Shown here: positions 34,807-48,016 of the stretch, one piece after another
How positions within the stretch are numbered: position 1 is the first letter of the stretch
Layout of the letters: each line of letters starts with the position of its first letter
Source of the DNA: Favolaschia claudopus
Lineage: Eukaryota > Basidiomycota > Agaricomycetes > Agaricales > Mycenaceae
Assembly: GCA_037176885.1 (NCBI GenBank)
Contig: JAWWNJ010000025.1
Location: 682,001 to 746,000 of the forward strand
Length of the DNA: 64,000 nucleotides
Direction of reading: 5' to 3'
Notes under the pieces: model-generated
Seen by the model: the letters and a program-made list of their open reading frames with translations, nothing else
Told to the model about the DNA's origin: nothing
Databases searched by the model: none
Translations under genes and position numbers: made by a program

Positions 34807-36728
34807 TTACAGGCGCCACACCCGCGTGTCTCTGAGTTGCCATGCCACGCTGCACAGAACGAGCGCATAGACGGAGAGGACAGCCATCGAGACCGATGTG
34901 CTCGCATACATAGTCTGCATAGATAGGTTGACGAGTCCTGTTACTACATTGGCCTGGATCGATCGCCATCTCAGTCAGCGAATCAAATCAAATCTACGAA
35001 AGCAAAGCGAAAGGAGACCCACGAAGAGGAACAACGGCAATGCGTTCTTGTTTATTGCCTCGAGAAGAAGGGGAGCACGGGCCGTTGTAGACGTCGAGCT
35101 GTTCTCCGTCGGCATAGATTTCTTTGGTGTCGGAGGGGCGGGGAAGAACAGCATGTCGAGTACGAGATAGCCGAGGATGGAACTCGTGTTGAAAGCCGAG
35201 ATCCACAAGACGTACGGGAGGTTGGCCTATTCGTTGTCCTCGTTAGGCTCAGCGCACTCTGGGAGAGAAAAAGAACGTACGGTTTGCCTGGAGACGCCCT
35301 CATCGATAGAAGCCAAACTCCCGAGACCAAGGAGCGCCCACCAGACCATCGCATAGCTCGCCAACTCGAGGGCTCCTTTGTCATTTTGCCTCGCTGTCCC
35401 GAGCTGAGCTACGGTGACGCGTCCGGTGAGTAAGCGGCGGAAGAAACTTGGGGACGGGGGGAGGATGAGCGTGCCAATGGAGAGGCCGAGAAGGTGGATT
35501 GCGAGGTAGCCTGGGTGAGATATGGTCAGCAAGAGACATGATGAAGGGAACAGAAATTTTACCGGTAAGCGAGGTGAAGCCCTCTTTGTTAGCGCTGATT
35601 AAATTCAGACGCGGTGCGGTGCGGACGTATTCTTTCAGTCCGAAAACAGAAAGCGCGAGCTGCTGGACTGAGTATCGTCATTCGCCGAACAAACACAAAG
35701 GAGCAAGGAGACCTACGGATACCAACGCCGATTCCCAACACTGAGGCGGGCATTACGCGGATCAAGGGATGCAATAGTACTTGCAAAATGGGAAGGAGGG
35801 CCAGAGAGATGAAGAAATTCCAATGCACTCCGTACTCTGTTTCGTGTTCCTGACAACAATTAGGCAGTTATGGAGAAAAGGGAAAACAGGCGAACGCACT
35901 GGATAGTCGGTTCCTTTGACGAGTATGACACGGATGACACCGAGTGCGATTATGGGTATCGTTTTCCGCACGACCGCGCTCAATTTGGGAAGCAGAGGGG
36001 AGCTGAGATGGGAGGGATTCTTGAGGAGTGGGATTGCGGATACGACGCCGTTCGAAAACACAAAGGAACCAACACCAAGGTCCATCTAGAGTTCAATTAG
36101 TACGTGAACGTCATAACGAGCGAAAGAGGCGCAGATACGCACCAAGGAGACACCGTAGGATTCGCATTTCGCAAGGGCGCGTGGAAAAATGGTAAAGTCC
36201 ACAGCGAGGATACCCAGCATAGTCATAAGCATCATGTGCGCACGATAAGTCGTAATTGCCGGTAGAAGAGGGAGCCTAGGCCGCTCTTTGACCTCCACCG
36301 AATACCCTTGCGATTGTGTGTACATTGGAGTCACGGACGGAGGAACTGGGCTTCTGTCCGACGCAGGAAGTGGGATAAATGAGCCTTCGGGAGCCGGCGT
36401 TGTAAACCATAGGAAAGCTGTCGGCATGAGTGAGAGACACGATAGCAGTCCAGGTTTGTTGGCGAACAGCGTCATTGACAAGAGAAGCGGCAGCAAGAGA
36501 ACTATCCATGATATGAAGAAGGGGATAGCACGCGTTCGAAACACCCGTGTTTGAATCGCAGAATATAGAGCAATGGACGCCTGTAGTCGCGTTTCTCAAG
36601 CTTGCGGAGCAGTAGACAAGTTTTTAAGTGCTGACCAGAGCCACGGACGAGATGAGATTGATGTGGGTTACAGTAGATCCAGTCAGTCCAGAAACAAAGG
36701 ACTCCTTGGCAGCCTTATAGTCATCCAT
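34807..36728 (-). CDS. GWT1: GPI inositol acyltransferase Gwt1
   Basis: Multi-exon gene from ATG 36728 ([31 protein letters not shown]) to a TAA at 34807. Exons carry the family's strongest blocks: [34 protein letters not shown], then [76 protein letters not shown], and the last helix [21 protein letters not shown] ending [11 protein letters not shown]. About 13 membrane helices are expected. The enzyme acylates the inositol of GlcN-PI in the ER, an early step of GPI-anchor synthesis, and is essential in yeasts. (Motifs longer than 20 residues are split across exon borders here.). Confidence 0.9.
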
Positions 36729-37259
36729 GGAAGCTCTGGCCGCGTTAATAAGATCCCGCGACGCGCGCCGTATCCAACTAGAGCTGTAAGAGTGGTAAGA
36801 GGTATGTAAAGCCTGAGAAACCCAGTGCCAGTGTGACTTACGGCTCGTCACGAAAACTCACACTTTCGTCCTCCGATGTTCCCTTTTGTTTCCTGACCGC
36901 AGTGCCCTACAAGATAGGGTCAGTAAAATGATCCCGATATTGTTTCGAAGGAGCCCTCAATATGGTTTTGTCCGACTGTGCATTGGTCCAAGACTGTTGG
37001 GCTAGCCATACACACAACGTACTGCCGGATGGGAGAGAGAAAGACGGCAACATTGCTCTCCAATGGTTCGTTTTTTTACCTGGGATCCAATGCGAACGAT
37101 CTCCTACTTACGCTGTTCGCGAAGGCTCTGTAAAGTATATATTCATCGTACTGTATCTACCAAATGCTCAATCTACCGAGTATTTCGGCCGGTCAATCAA
37201 TCGTTCCTCCCGATCTCTGTCTCTATCGTCGCGTCAATCTCCAATTCGACTTTCGCAAA
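36729..37259. other. Interval between GWT1 start and the DUF3638 gene end
   Basis: Contains the GWT1 promoter and possibly short last exons of the DUF3638 gene, whose apparent stop at 37260 lies just beyond a good GTGAGT donor. No separate gene recognised. Confidence 0.4.
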
Positions 37260-40200
37260 CTAGGAATACATACTCACTTGCTTCAACTTGTGCCGCCGAT
37301 GATGGTCTTGTTCCTCTTCAAATGTCGGGTCCCTAGGGTCAATTCCGCGAAGAATCTGCCCCATGTGCGTAAGGGTGAATCCTTGGCCCTTTCGTCTTGC
37401 CCCCACCAAATCTCTGAAAAACGGGAGCGGCGAAGAACCAAACGAGCACGCTGATAGTCCGAGTGTTGTTCGAGCCTTATTGTCTCGAACGAAGCCCGTA
37501 GAGTCGACCTTTCCTTGCAGTTCCTCGTCGCCGCTCACCGGCTGAAGGTGAAGACCAAGAATACCACATAACTCATCCATCGAGCGACGATCGGCACAGA
37601 ACAACTGACCAGCGAATAAGTTCAGTTCATGGAGCAGTTGCGGATTGACTGGAACACTACGCTCGACGGGAACAGTGAATGAATTCAGCTTGTCCATCGG
37701 CCAGAATGTCTTCCGGGAGGTTCGCGGAGAGTACAAGTGGAGGTATACGACCTCCGAGCGACGAATCTCTGGGAGCCACTTGTTTGCTTCGGAAGGGCTG
37801 ACGAGGATCAGTACGTTGGGAGATTTTGACGTCGACATAAGCCATTGAGCTGGGCGAAGGTAATTGTCCGTCGACGTCTTCCATTCCAGCGCGATTGTGT
37901 CACAGAAATCCCGGGTAGCACGCAATCCATTGCTGCCACGGAATGTTTCTCCTTGCGGCAAGAGGTGGATCCAGGAGGTGTGCCGCAGACAATCAGCGAG
38001 GGAAACGAGCTTGCTGGACTGGCTAATGGTTCCTGTTTGGACGAAATACTCCAGGTCTCGATCAAGGTGCTGACAAGGTTTGGCGTCAGGAATGCGCTCA
38101 ACTTCTCGTTCATCCTCTTTCTCGTGAGCTAGTTCTCGTTCCTGTTCTTCGGACAATGCACTGGTGGATGGAGTGATACCAAGCTCCTTGCATTTCTCCC
38201 GGATCTGGCGTTCTAACTCGCTCGATGGCTTCACCCCGCTGTCTTTCGTCTCTGTCAGTCCATACAATTCTTCAAGGGTACGGGATTCTCGCTCGCGCAG
38301 GACATCAACAGCACTTGAGTATGATCGGAGTGACTGGTCATATTCCCGCATGGCTGTGTGGCGCTGATCGAAATTTGTGCCTTGGTTTGCCCAGAGTGAG
38401 CCATTCTCCTTGATTTGCTCGCATGTCTCTTTCATGGTCCACAGCAAGACATGTTCGGAATTGATCCCGTCGGGCTGAACTCCAGTCGCTGTTGTCATCT
38501 TGTCACAAATTTCTCGTGGTGCAAAGAACAGCAGAGAGTGATCTTTGCCGAGTCGCCTCATGCGCATGCAGCCTATTGATTAATGTGAGTCCTGAGTTTT
38601 CAACTTCATCAGTAGGTGGTCTTACCTTGCACCAGTTTGTCTTTTGTTAGTCTCGGACCCAGTGTGACCACTGCACGAGTTGCTCCTGGGAGTTTGAAAT
38701 CTGTCCCACGCGTGTGAGCCTCATCAAGGTACAATAATGTCTTTCCAAGCTGGTTTTTGTATAATGAGCTGGCAAATGGCTGGTTCCGACCATCTCGTGA
38801 AAGGACTCGAATCTCATCTGTGGTTGAATTGAAGTAGATGGCAGCCTCGATATTGGGATTGACATCAAGTTTGAGCCACTGTTCTGCTACCTCGCCATTT
38901 TGAAGCTCCAAAACCTGTGCTCCAACATCTAGCAGTACTTGCACAGGTGGATCCTGTCCAATTACAAGACGCAATAGACCCATGGCATCCTCAGATTCAG
39001 TACAGATAACCTCACGGTTTTCAGGTCTCAATATGTGTCTGAGAACCAATGCATTAGTGTGATGCTGAGATTCCTGGTCACATTGCTTGATGGATAGCGG
39101 TAAGAGATATTTGTTGTCATTTGTTCCACTGAAACCAGTGGTGAGTCGAGGTCTTGTTTGAGCCAAGTCCCAAGCATTGGTAGTGAGCTTGTGAGGGAAC
39201 TCGCGTGCTTCCTTTGGAAAGACACATTCTGCAAGATAGAAGTCGATGACTGCCTTGTTATGACGGAGGTAGGGGAAGATGTTGTGCGTCTTTTGTTCAA
39301 AGTCATCCAGATTGAGTCCACGCAAGTTGGCAAGGGAAGGAGGAAGGTCAATGATACAATGAATCCAATACTCATACTGTGTCTCAGGATTGTCAGATCC
39401 AAGAAGCAACCTGAAACTTGTGTCAAGCTGTTCGTCTGTCAAACCTCCATAGTAATACGAGAGACAGGTGAGAACAATGATCATATCTGGGTGCCCAAAC
39501 TCAGCTCGCAGAGCGGGACTGTCTTTTGCTCGATAAGGCACTGCCAGCATAGTACGGCTGGGGTCCAGACCATAATCAACCCGCCATCTTTTTTGGTGGA
39601 GACTAAGGTTGAGTATTCCATGTGCAAAGAGACCACGCAAGAGGAGAAGCTGAGCAAAGTGCTCTCCAGATTTATCCTGCAAGATTTGGGCATTCACTGT
39701 GCTAATGTTGATCTTTTGCAAAAACTCCAACACAATTTCTTTTTCTTTGGTGGAATAATTCCGGAAAGATATCCATTCTTGCAGTCTGTCTTCAAATACA
39801 ATTTCCTGGATGAGAGAACCTAGCAAATTATTTGTCCCAATCAGGGTAATGATTCTTATGATTGGAAATTGGCATGGCTGTGTAGTTGCTCCTATTTCAA
39901 GTCCTTCAGGGCGATGCTTTGCAACTGTTTCAAGTAATGTGAAGACAGCTTGTGTGATCTGCCACCGCCAAGGACGGCCATCTGGTGCAGTAGAGGTGCC
40001 AATGGTATAAATGAGCTGGTATCGAACATTGAGAATCTCATCACTCTCATCCAATATATCCCGAGCAGTGCTGTTCAGCCAATTCTGAGCCTCCCTCAAT
40101 CTGTATGTTTCTTGCTTTGATTCAGATTTTGAGAAGGCATGGAGTCCCATGAGCTGAAAGGAAAGAATATGCTCAGGCTGGCACAATAAGATCCCTCCTG

Positions 40201-43200
40201 TTTGTGCACACTGTTTGAACAGAGAGAAAATTTGCTGAATCTTGGCTGCATCCAGGTCAATGTCTCTGTTGAATGGAAAGTAAAAAAGACGTCTGTTGAC
40301 CAAGTTGGTGATCCGCTGCTTGAGTACCTGAAACATCTGTGCTGCCAAAGGTTTCAAGACAATAACTCGTACCAGCTGCTGACCATCAGCCAAAGCAGAT
40401 GAGATGATGGGTACAATGACCTAGGAGTCCAAATTATTATTTTGTATATAAAGTATGACAGCAAGGCTTACACTTGATTTTCCTTCACCCATGTTAAGTT
40501 GCATGAGTGCATTTTGACCGCTTGCTGGAGAAATCATTTGTTGTGCAATCACTGCTTGCACTGGCCGTATGTGTAGATCCGCATCTAACTGAACAAGAAG
40601 CCAGTCTGGGTATACATTTGCATCCCACTCCTGGCCACCAACTGCTTCAACTTCTTTGAGACTTTCCTCTGCTAGACCAAGACCTCGTTGTACTGTAATG
40701 CGCTGATGCTGCTGCCAGATAGCAAGGTCCTCTGCATAACGACATAATGCAAGCTTCCAACTGTCAGAAAGCATGTTCCTTTGTTCCAGAGATAATTTGC
40801 GGAGTAAAGATTGTGGACCAAATGAAGGCCATTGCCCTGTGAGACCCAACCATTGTTCAGAGATTGTTTGAGCACAAAGAACCAAAGGAATGCTATGAAA
40901 CTCGTAATCGAGCTCAAGCACTTGTGAGGGGATAGTATTTGATGCTTCGGAAACTTCACCCTCAAGAGCAGTAATACAGCTAGATAACCCATCAATATAC
41001 TGGATTTTGGGTCCGCTGATTGACATAGACTTGAGATCAGAAATGATCTGGCGAAGAGTAATGTTAACAAGATGAGATCTGTGTAATTTGCAAGTTAGTA
41101 CAGCTATCACAAGAGACAGCATTGAAAATGTCATACGGTGCTGTCTGCAAAGGAACTTGTATTCCAGAATGAAGATTGAATTTCTGACGAGGGGTGTATG
41201 CACGAGGGGCCACTCTGCATGTCATTGATTTAGAAAACAAAGAATAGTACAGTACTTATAGATTACCTTTTAGAAAGCAAAGACCCTAAAGTTATAGGAC
41301 TATACTTGGGTGGCGGAACAGCTGGGGTAAATCCAAATGGAGAAAGTTTGTTGATCAATCCAGTTGTTGAGAGACCATTTCCACATGTAGTTTGGAGATG
41401 ATGTTGTAGTCCTAATATGTACTCAAACAGTCCACGGTTGCGCAGTTTTGCTGCGAGCAATTTTTCAATTGCTTTACGTAGCTCTGAAAGCTTGATAATT
41501 GGATGGGTTCTTGATAGACTGTCTGGTAGTATGTTTCGAATACGACTGGAGGAAATTGTTGGTAAAATAGCTCCATGTGCCGGCCAATGGTCAAAGATGA
41601 TGTTTGATACACTGTTGCATTGCTGCTCCTGTTGTGTGCTGAAAGTGTTTGCCTTTCTTTTTTTCCAGGCTTTAGCTGTTTCATGATATTGTCGTTCTAT
41701 TCCACAGAGGCCCGGATTGATTGGGTGACAATTTTGCTTGACAACCTTCAATACCTCATTCAAGGTCATTTCGTGTCCTATGCTGAGATCAAACATATCC
41801 AGAGGCATTTGCCTGACCAAAGCAGCACTTCTTTCAGGATTTGTTGCCAAGGCCAGAAGAGAAAGAATAAGATCAAGTCCAAAGTCATCACGGTAGGACA
41901 AGATAGAGAGGGTTATCAACAGCTTGTGCTCTGTAAGAGTGTGACAGAGATGAAGGAGTTGAAAGTAGATTTTACTTGGAGTTCCCTCAAGAGGCAGATG
42001 ATTGCTGTCAAATATAGAACTAGATGCCTTTGTTGAAAAGGTCCTCCAACAGTTCAAATGACTCCATAGCTGAAAACCCGTGCTGAACTTCACGTGCTTT
42101 GGCCACAGACGGACCAGAGTTGCTACTTGAGCTACAATATGCTCCTCTGTAACAGATTCTGGGTCTTTCAAGCAGCGGATAGGTGACATGACAACATCAA
42201 ATCCATCAAGTTGTGCTAAATATATTGTCAGTACAAGTTACTTGAACAGTGATACAAAAAAAAATCAGACCATTGTAGAAATAGCGAGAGATACGGTAAT
42301 TTGCTCGCTCCCAAAGGTTTAGATCACCTTTGTATATAGTCGATGCAACTGGTTGCTGACTTTGGAATGTTTGGAATAATGCTTGCTGTTCAGCATAATC
42401 AAGGATTGCTTTTACCAAAGGGATAAATTGACCGCATTGAATTAAAACTGGAAGATTGCTCCGCCATTCAACTGTCTCCATAGTTGTAAGATGATGGGGG
42501 TAGTATTTGCGAACTGGGACCAAATCAATGATTTGCTGAAGAGTATTGCGATAATGGGGTTTGAACTCCATGAAAGCAAAAGCCTGTGCAGACTTTAACA
42601 TCTCCTGTGCCTGACAGATCCCAGTGCAATGTAGCAGTGGGTCAGCAAAGTGTGAGGTTGTTACAGTATGGAGATACGCTAACTGGTACCAACTTTCAGA
42701 TGATCCATCTGTGCAGACAATACGTCCAATCAAGTCATCCACTTCATAGCTGAAAAAGTTGATATGACCATCAGGTTGCACCAAAGGGCTGATAGAAGCT
42801 TGTGGATGACCAGTTGGCTTGTGGAGTGTGATTGTGACCTTTCCACTTGGGACAAATATCTTGGGCATTTCACCACTGACAGAATTCAGAATGAGCTTAT
42901 TTTTTAGCCCTATAAGTGTTCCAACAGACTGGACAGGAGACACATAGAAACCAGGAAGGTCTTTGCTCTCTAGATGAAGTCCACCAGATACAGCATAAAA
43001 CTCCAAATCATATCGAGGAAGCTTGATGCTAAGTCTGGAGGAATTGATTGAAACTGTCAAGTGGTGTCTGCAATCTTCAAGAGGTTGAAATCTGCTTGCA
43101 AGTTGTATAACAATTGGAGAAACTGGGTCCAACATATATATGCTGCTGTTGTGAGCATCGTTCATAACACGAGTTGCAATATCCAGATGCCAACTAGCTT

Positions 43201-46200
43201 GCAGGCCAGGTTGCCAACCATTGTCAACTGGATAGATATCCAAAGACTGTGTCTGCTCATGAAAGATATGGATGTTGTTGAGGACCAAATTTGCAGGAAT
43301 ATCCTCTTCAAATTGTTGAGATGGAATGAACTCTGAAACAGAAAGAGATCCATCCCTTGTGCGAACAAGCAAATTTGTCCCATCCAGCTTGAAATGCACC
43401 TAAGAATTGAATAAGACATAAATCCATAATGAACTGTATAAGCTTGCAGAGATACAGACCTGGAAACCCTCAATGTTATCTCGTGACTGGTAATTCATCC
43501 CTGTCATAGTTGATGGAACAATATCCCAGTGATACTAGTTGAAGCAGATCAGCATTAATTTTGTTATGATACATGTTATCCAATACGAACTCGGTTTGGA
43601 AACAATGTCTTGAAAAATGGGTGATTGATGATCTCTTTTGGCAAAGTTCCTTGTGTTTGGCCATCAACAAGGAAAGATCCAGAAAGAAGATCGAGATGCA
43701 CAACCCGAGCTTGAGCATCAAGTGACGCAACAGAGGTCTGACACCTAACCCATCTTTGTCCAATCATGCACCATGGAGTGGAGTCTCGCAAATAGCCATG
43801 CCAAATACTAGCAATAGCATGGTCTAGACTTGCTGGGCTGTGTAAGATAGATTCAAGAAGGAGATTGAGTGCTTCTGCAGCGAGAGTGATGTCTCGATTC
43901 AATAGATATTGTAGTGTAGAGGATAAGCTGGAAATATTTGGAGGAGTATTTGTGTTTAATACAATTGCACATTGAATGAAAATGGAGAGGGTACTATGGT
44001 CCAAAAAGATGTCCCGTAGATGATGAATATCCACATTATAGGTTTGGCGACAAGATGCAGCAAGTTGCAAGACTCGGTGTATTAATTCTAACTTGTGTTG
44101 CACCAATTCAGAAGACTCTTGCCCAGAATATGTATTCAACTTGCTGAGGAGTTGTTTCATCCAGATAAATAGTTGCTCCCTGAGCTGAACCAAGAATACA
44201 AGAAGTTGATCCTTTACTGATTTGTTAGGGGTCAATGAGAGCAAACGGCAAGCAATTGTTGCAAGTGTAGTTGCTGTCCAGCCTTCTTTCCAATTTCCGG
44301 AAATGGATTGGAGACGTTGGTGAAGAATGCGAACAAGATGTTGGCCAAAAAGTTCCTGTGATAAATCAAAATGTGCTTGACGGTATTGTCCCAGAGATGG
44401 GTGGTCCAATGTCATCTCTGCCTGCCATGCAGCCTGGCAGAACAGAAGGTGAACTGCTGGACTGGCAAGATCAATTTCTCCAGTGATTAACTGGAGTGTC
44501 ATGTTACGCCACTGAAGGTTTGCTCCAGCACGAAGGTGCCCAAAGCTTATCCATTCATGGTATGATAATTGTGAAGGACATTGAGACTGCTTTGCTATAA
44601 CTTGATTTGAAGTATGTGTTGTTGCGATAAATGTCCACTTCAGGGACTGATATGAGCCAAGTGGCAGACTGAGAGTGCAAGAAAGTCGAATATCAATGAC
44701 TGGGAATGTAGAGGGCAACCATTCATCTGCTGATTTCTCCCATTGGCGATATCGAAGAGGATGATTCTCAATTACATCATTATAGCCACAAGGGAAACCC
44801 CGCTCGCGGTAATGAGATTGCACAAAAGATTTAGCAGTGGATGCTAAAGTAATGTGCTGTTTACGATATGGAACAAAATACTTCTTGAGCAGGGTATAGT
44901 TTTCTAGAACAATGACAGGAGGGTCACTGTGTTCCTTGGCTACAGCAGTTGAATGACTTTTAGCTAGTTGATAAGTGCTCTCTCTCCAGATGCCAAAAGG
45001 CTCAGGCACTTGCAATTCAAAAACAACTTGATGATTAGCAGTATCATGCTCAGGCAATGGCCATTCAAATAGCTGGATCTTCATCCTGTGAGCTTGCTTC
45101 TCTTTAGCGCAGCGAGTGCAGCTTGAAGCATGATCCTGACTCTCAAATCCCCACTTGTCAACACGAGTGATATACAAGTGTTCAGACATCTCAATTTCTT
45201 CAACAAGTGCACTATTCTCTGCACTCATTCTTTCGAGTTCTTCGACTTTTTGTTGCCTCATCTGAACAGCCTCTGCCTCTATTGCACTTCTCAAGGCTTG
45301 CATTGATAGGTTGCTGTTACAATAGCGAGAAGGAAGAGAATCTGGGTCAATATTATGTGCAAACACAGAGAGGTGTGGATAATGGACATTCTGAAAGCGC
45401 CTTTCAAGATAGAGTTCCACATTTCGCAATCTCTGCATTTGACAGAGCTTGGGCAGTAGTAATGGCTCAAAGGCAGCAAGGGACAAATTAGGACAGTAGT
45501 CTGCCAAGAGAGGAAACTGAGATATAGCGCTTTGGTCCAGGGCTACCCAGAGTTCAAGTACGATAAGGAAAATCCTAGAAAAAACTTCTGGGTTTTCTTC
45601 CGCAAATGACAAGGCCATGTTGTTGAACTCTTCAATCCAATCACTCAGCTCTGACAATGAGCCTATCTCCAAAGAGGATGATACATGCTTCTCCATATCT
45701 GTTAGAAGAAAGCACAGGTCCGAGGTATAGGTCCCTGGAGTATATTCTGTTTGTGGAGCACTTGCGGCTTTCAGCTTCTTCTCGAACTGCTTGATGTTAA
45801 AACTTGCACTCTGTTTATTGAGAGCCTGGCTGCGTTTTCTGACTGTCTCCAGGAAAGATAAGCTGTGAGATAGTGAAAATTGTTTTGCACGTTCAATCTC
45901 AGCAAATGTTGGGAATACCCAGCTGGCTTCTGAAGCCTCTTGAGCTTGCACCATTTCCCAATGCTGGTGAAGATCTTCACCAACACAATTGATGACCTGG
46001 GAGATTGTGTCAACAGGAAAATTTGACACTTCAGTAACTTGTAGTTTCCACATCCGAGTGGCAATTTTGGAATTCATGAGAAACAGGGTTTCGTTGTTTA
46101 CATCCACTGTTTTGGTCTTTGCCAATTTCAGAGTTTCCGATAGAATGAAGGTTATGAACATCTTGTATCCATAAATCTCTGGCAATTTCCAGACTGCTAA

Positions 46201-47027
46201 AGTAGTCTCGAGGGCAACACGGAGAATAAGCCATTTCGGTGAGCGCCGCCATGGAAGAAGGGCAGATTTCCATAAGACATGGTCATTGATCCGTTTGGTG
46301 ACATAGACTGTGCTTGCTCCAATCACTTCAGCTCTGTCAGTGGGAGTGAGGGAGCGAACAATGCCGCCAAAGAGCTCCGAGATGTAACGTATATCGGGCA
46401 CCCCGCGGATTTCTGTTTGCTTCTTTCCCGCTTTGACAGTTGTCTGGACTGCATCGGGCATTGAAACAACATCAAGGTCTGCTAACAACCCCATAAGTTC
46501 CTGTATATATGCTTGATCAATGGGAATGGACAGTCGCGGGCAGCATGGATATTGAATGACAAGTTTCCCCTTAGTTCCAGCAACAAGAGCTGGGGGTGGA
46601 GATGCCTGAAAGTATTCTACAAGAATTTCCTCTGTTGCGCGTCGCAAGATTATGCCGGCATTCTGTGCTTGGACATGGAAGCACAACACGTCTAAGAGCT
46701 GATGAGCTTGAATTTGCAAAAGCCTGAGTGTCACTCACCATCAACCTGCATCTCACAAACAGCTGACTGCAAGGTGTTCTTGGATAACCCTCCGATGCGA
46801 TGAAGATCAGCAAAGTTGCACAACATCCGCTGAATCAACCTCCAGCGGTTTTGAATGTCGGAATCAACATCGTCGCGCTCCAATCCATTGACAAATAACT
46901 GAGCACAATGTGAAATATGCTCGAGAAACTCGCGGAGCACCGTCCCGTTGTCACTGTCGTCTTGTTGCGGCAGCTTCGGCGGTAAAAACAGATGATTGAT
47001 AGCATAGTCGAGTGTACGCTGCTGCAT
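37260..47027 (-). CDS. Giant DUF6606/DUF3638/DUF3645 protein ('ubiquitinyl hydrolase'-annotated)
   Basis: At least eight exons give about 3,100 residues. The N-terminus, TLDYAINHLFLPPKLPQ, is the DUF6606 start. A 3.1-kb exon follows (46734-43576), then short exons with YHWDIVPSTMTGMNYQSRD and FKLDGTNLLVRTRDGS. DUF3638 holds a P-loop, MQLNMGEGKSSV (40470-40505). DUF3645 holds TLLYLDEAHTRGTDFKLPG (38680-38740), giving Walker A GEGKS and a DEAH Walker B as in helicase-like ATPases. The last exon (38567-37260) is charged and helical. Fungal databases label such proteins ubiquitin hydrolases, but the motifs seen here are those of an ATPase; activity is unknown. Base composition changes sharply inside the gene: the middle is AT-richer and nearly free of CpG, the ends are not. 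The C-terminus is uncertain because of a donor at the apparent stop. Confidence 0.82.
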
Positions 47028-48016
47028 ATCTTGGAATGACGAGATGTAGGAGCACGAACCAACAACATTGAGATCGAACAGACTTACTGCGAGAGGGGGA
47101 GATACTTTCTGTGAGGATGTGGACTCTGAGTAAGGTGCACGGCGCCTAAGCCTCGTTGGTCAGGGCCGGAAAGCCGCAGTTGCACGAAGACGCCGCGTTC
47201 AATAAATATAGGTCATGGGTCTCTATCGATGATTACAGGCTGCGCCGGCGAAATGTGTAAACATGCCAGGAAGATCACACCATTGTCCCCAGATTTGTGT
47301 CGCTCTCGAGATTGCTTACGACCCGAGATACACAAGAAATTCCACTCTCAGACAGTGACCGCGTTGAAACCTAGATTCTACCAGAGGAGCACTACTCATT
47401 AAACCGAGCGCGTCAAGTGCGCAGCGAAGGACTTGGACTCCAAGCCAACGGAGATGTGTAGGACGGGGAAAATAGGCATGAGAGCTTCCAGCCTTCAACG
47501 GGGTATGTGGGATCGAGAACGCTCGTGGCCAATGGTCGAGTAGTCTTCGATAAGAATTTGGGGTGCATATTCATGGATGTGAGAGGAGGTAGGTCGCAAA
47601 TGAAAAGAAAGAAGAGCTCCGGGTTAACTTGGACCAACGTTGACAGCGGTGGCTCTGGCTAAGGTCGTTCGTCTTGTAAGGTTAGGGTTTCAATTCCTCA
47701 CCACTGACAGCAACCACTACAACACTCTTTGGATTCCCGGTTGTCTTCGACTGTGTCTCCCTGTTCACCAAGCCGATTGTCCAGGCACAAATTTATTTCT
47801 CTGGAACATGCGACCCATCTTATGTAGCCGCAAAGATTCTGCTCCCAATTGACGAACCGCGCATCCCCGCCCATCGCCTCAATTACTGAGGCATGGTCCA
47901 TGAAGGATTAGTACTGATCATTAGAGTTCAATATGTTACATAGGTTGAAATGAATAATTTAGGGCTGCAAATGTCTGTTCTCAAAGTCCATGCTGTCCAA
48001 CAACAAACCCAACTCC
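47028..48016. other. Interval between the C2-protein gene and the DUF3638 gene
   Basis: Promoter region of the giant gene and 3' flank of the C2 gene. Apart from the tRNA-like stretch at 47647-47710 no feature is recognised. Confidence 0.4.
47647..47710 (+). pseudogene. Degenerate tRNA-like sequence (tRNA-Thr(TGT)-like)
   Basis: AAGGTCGTTCGTCTTGTAA resembles the D-arm/anticodon part of fungal tRNA-Thr with a TGT anticodon loop (CTTGTAA). GGGTTTCAATTCC resembles box B with one extra T, and GCGGTGG at the left pairs with CCACTGA at the right in 6 of 7 positions. The 3' side of the anticodon stem does not pair, so this is a broken or SINE-derived copy rather than a working tRNA gene. Confidence 0.35.
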
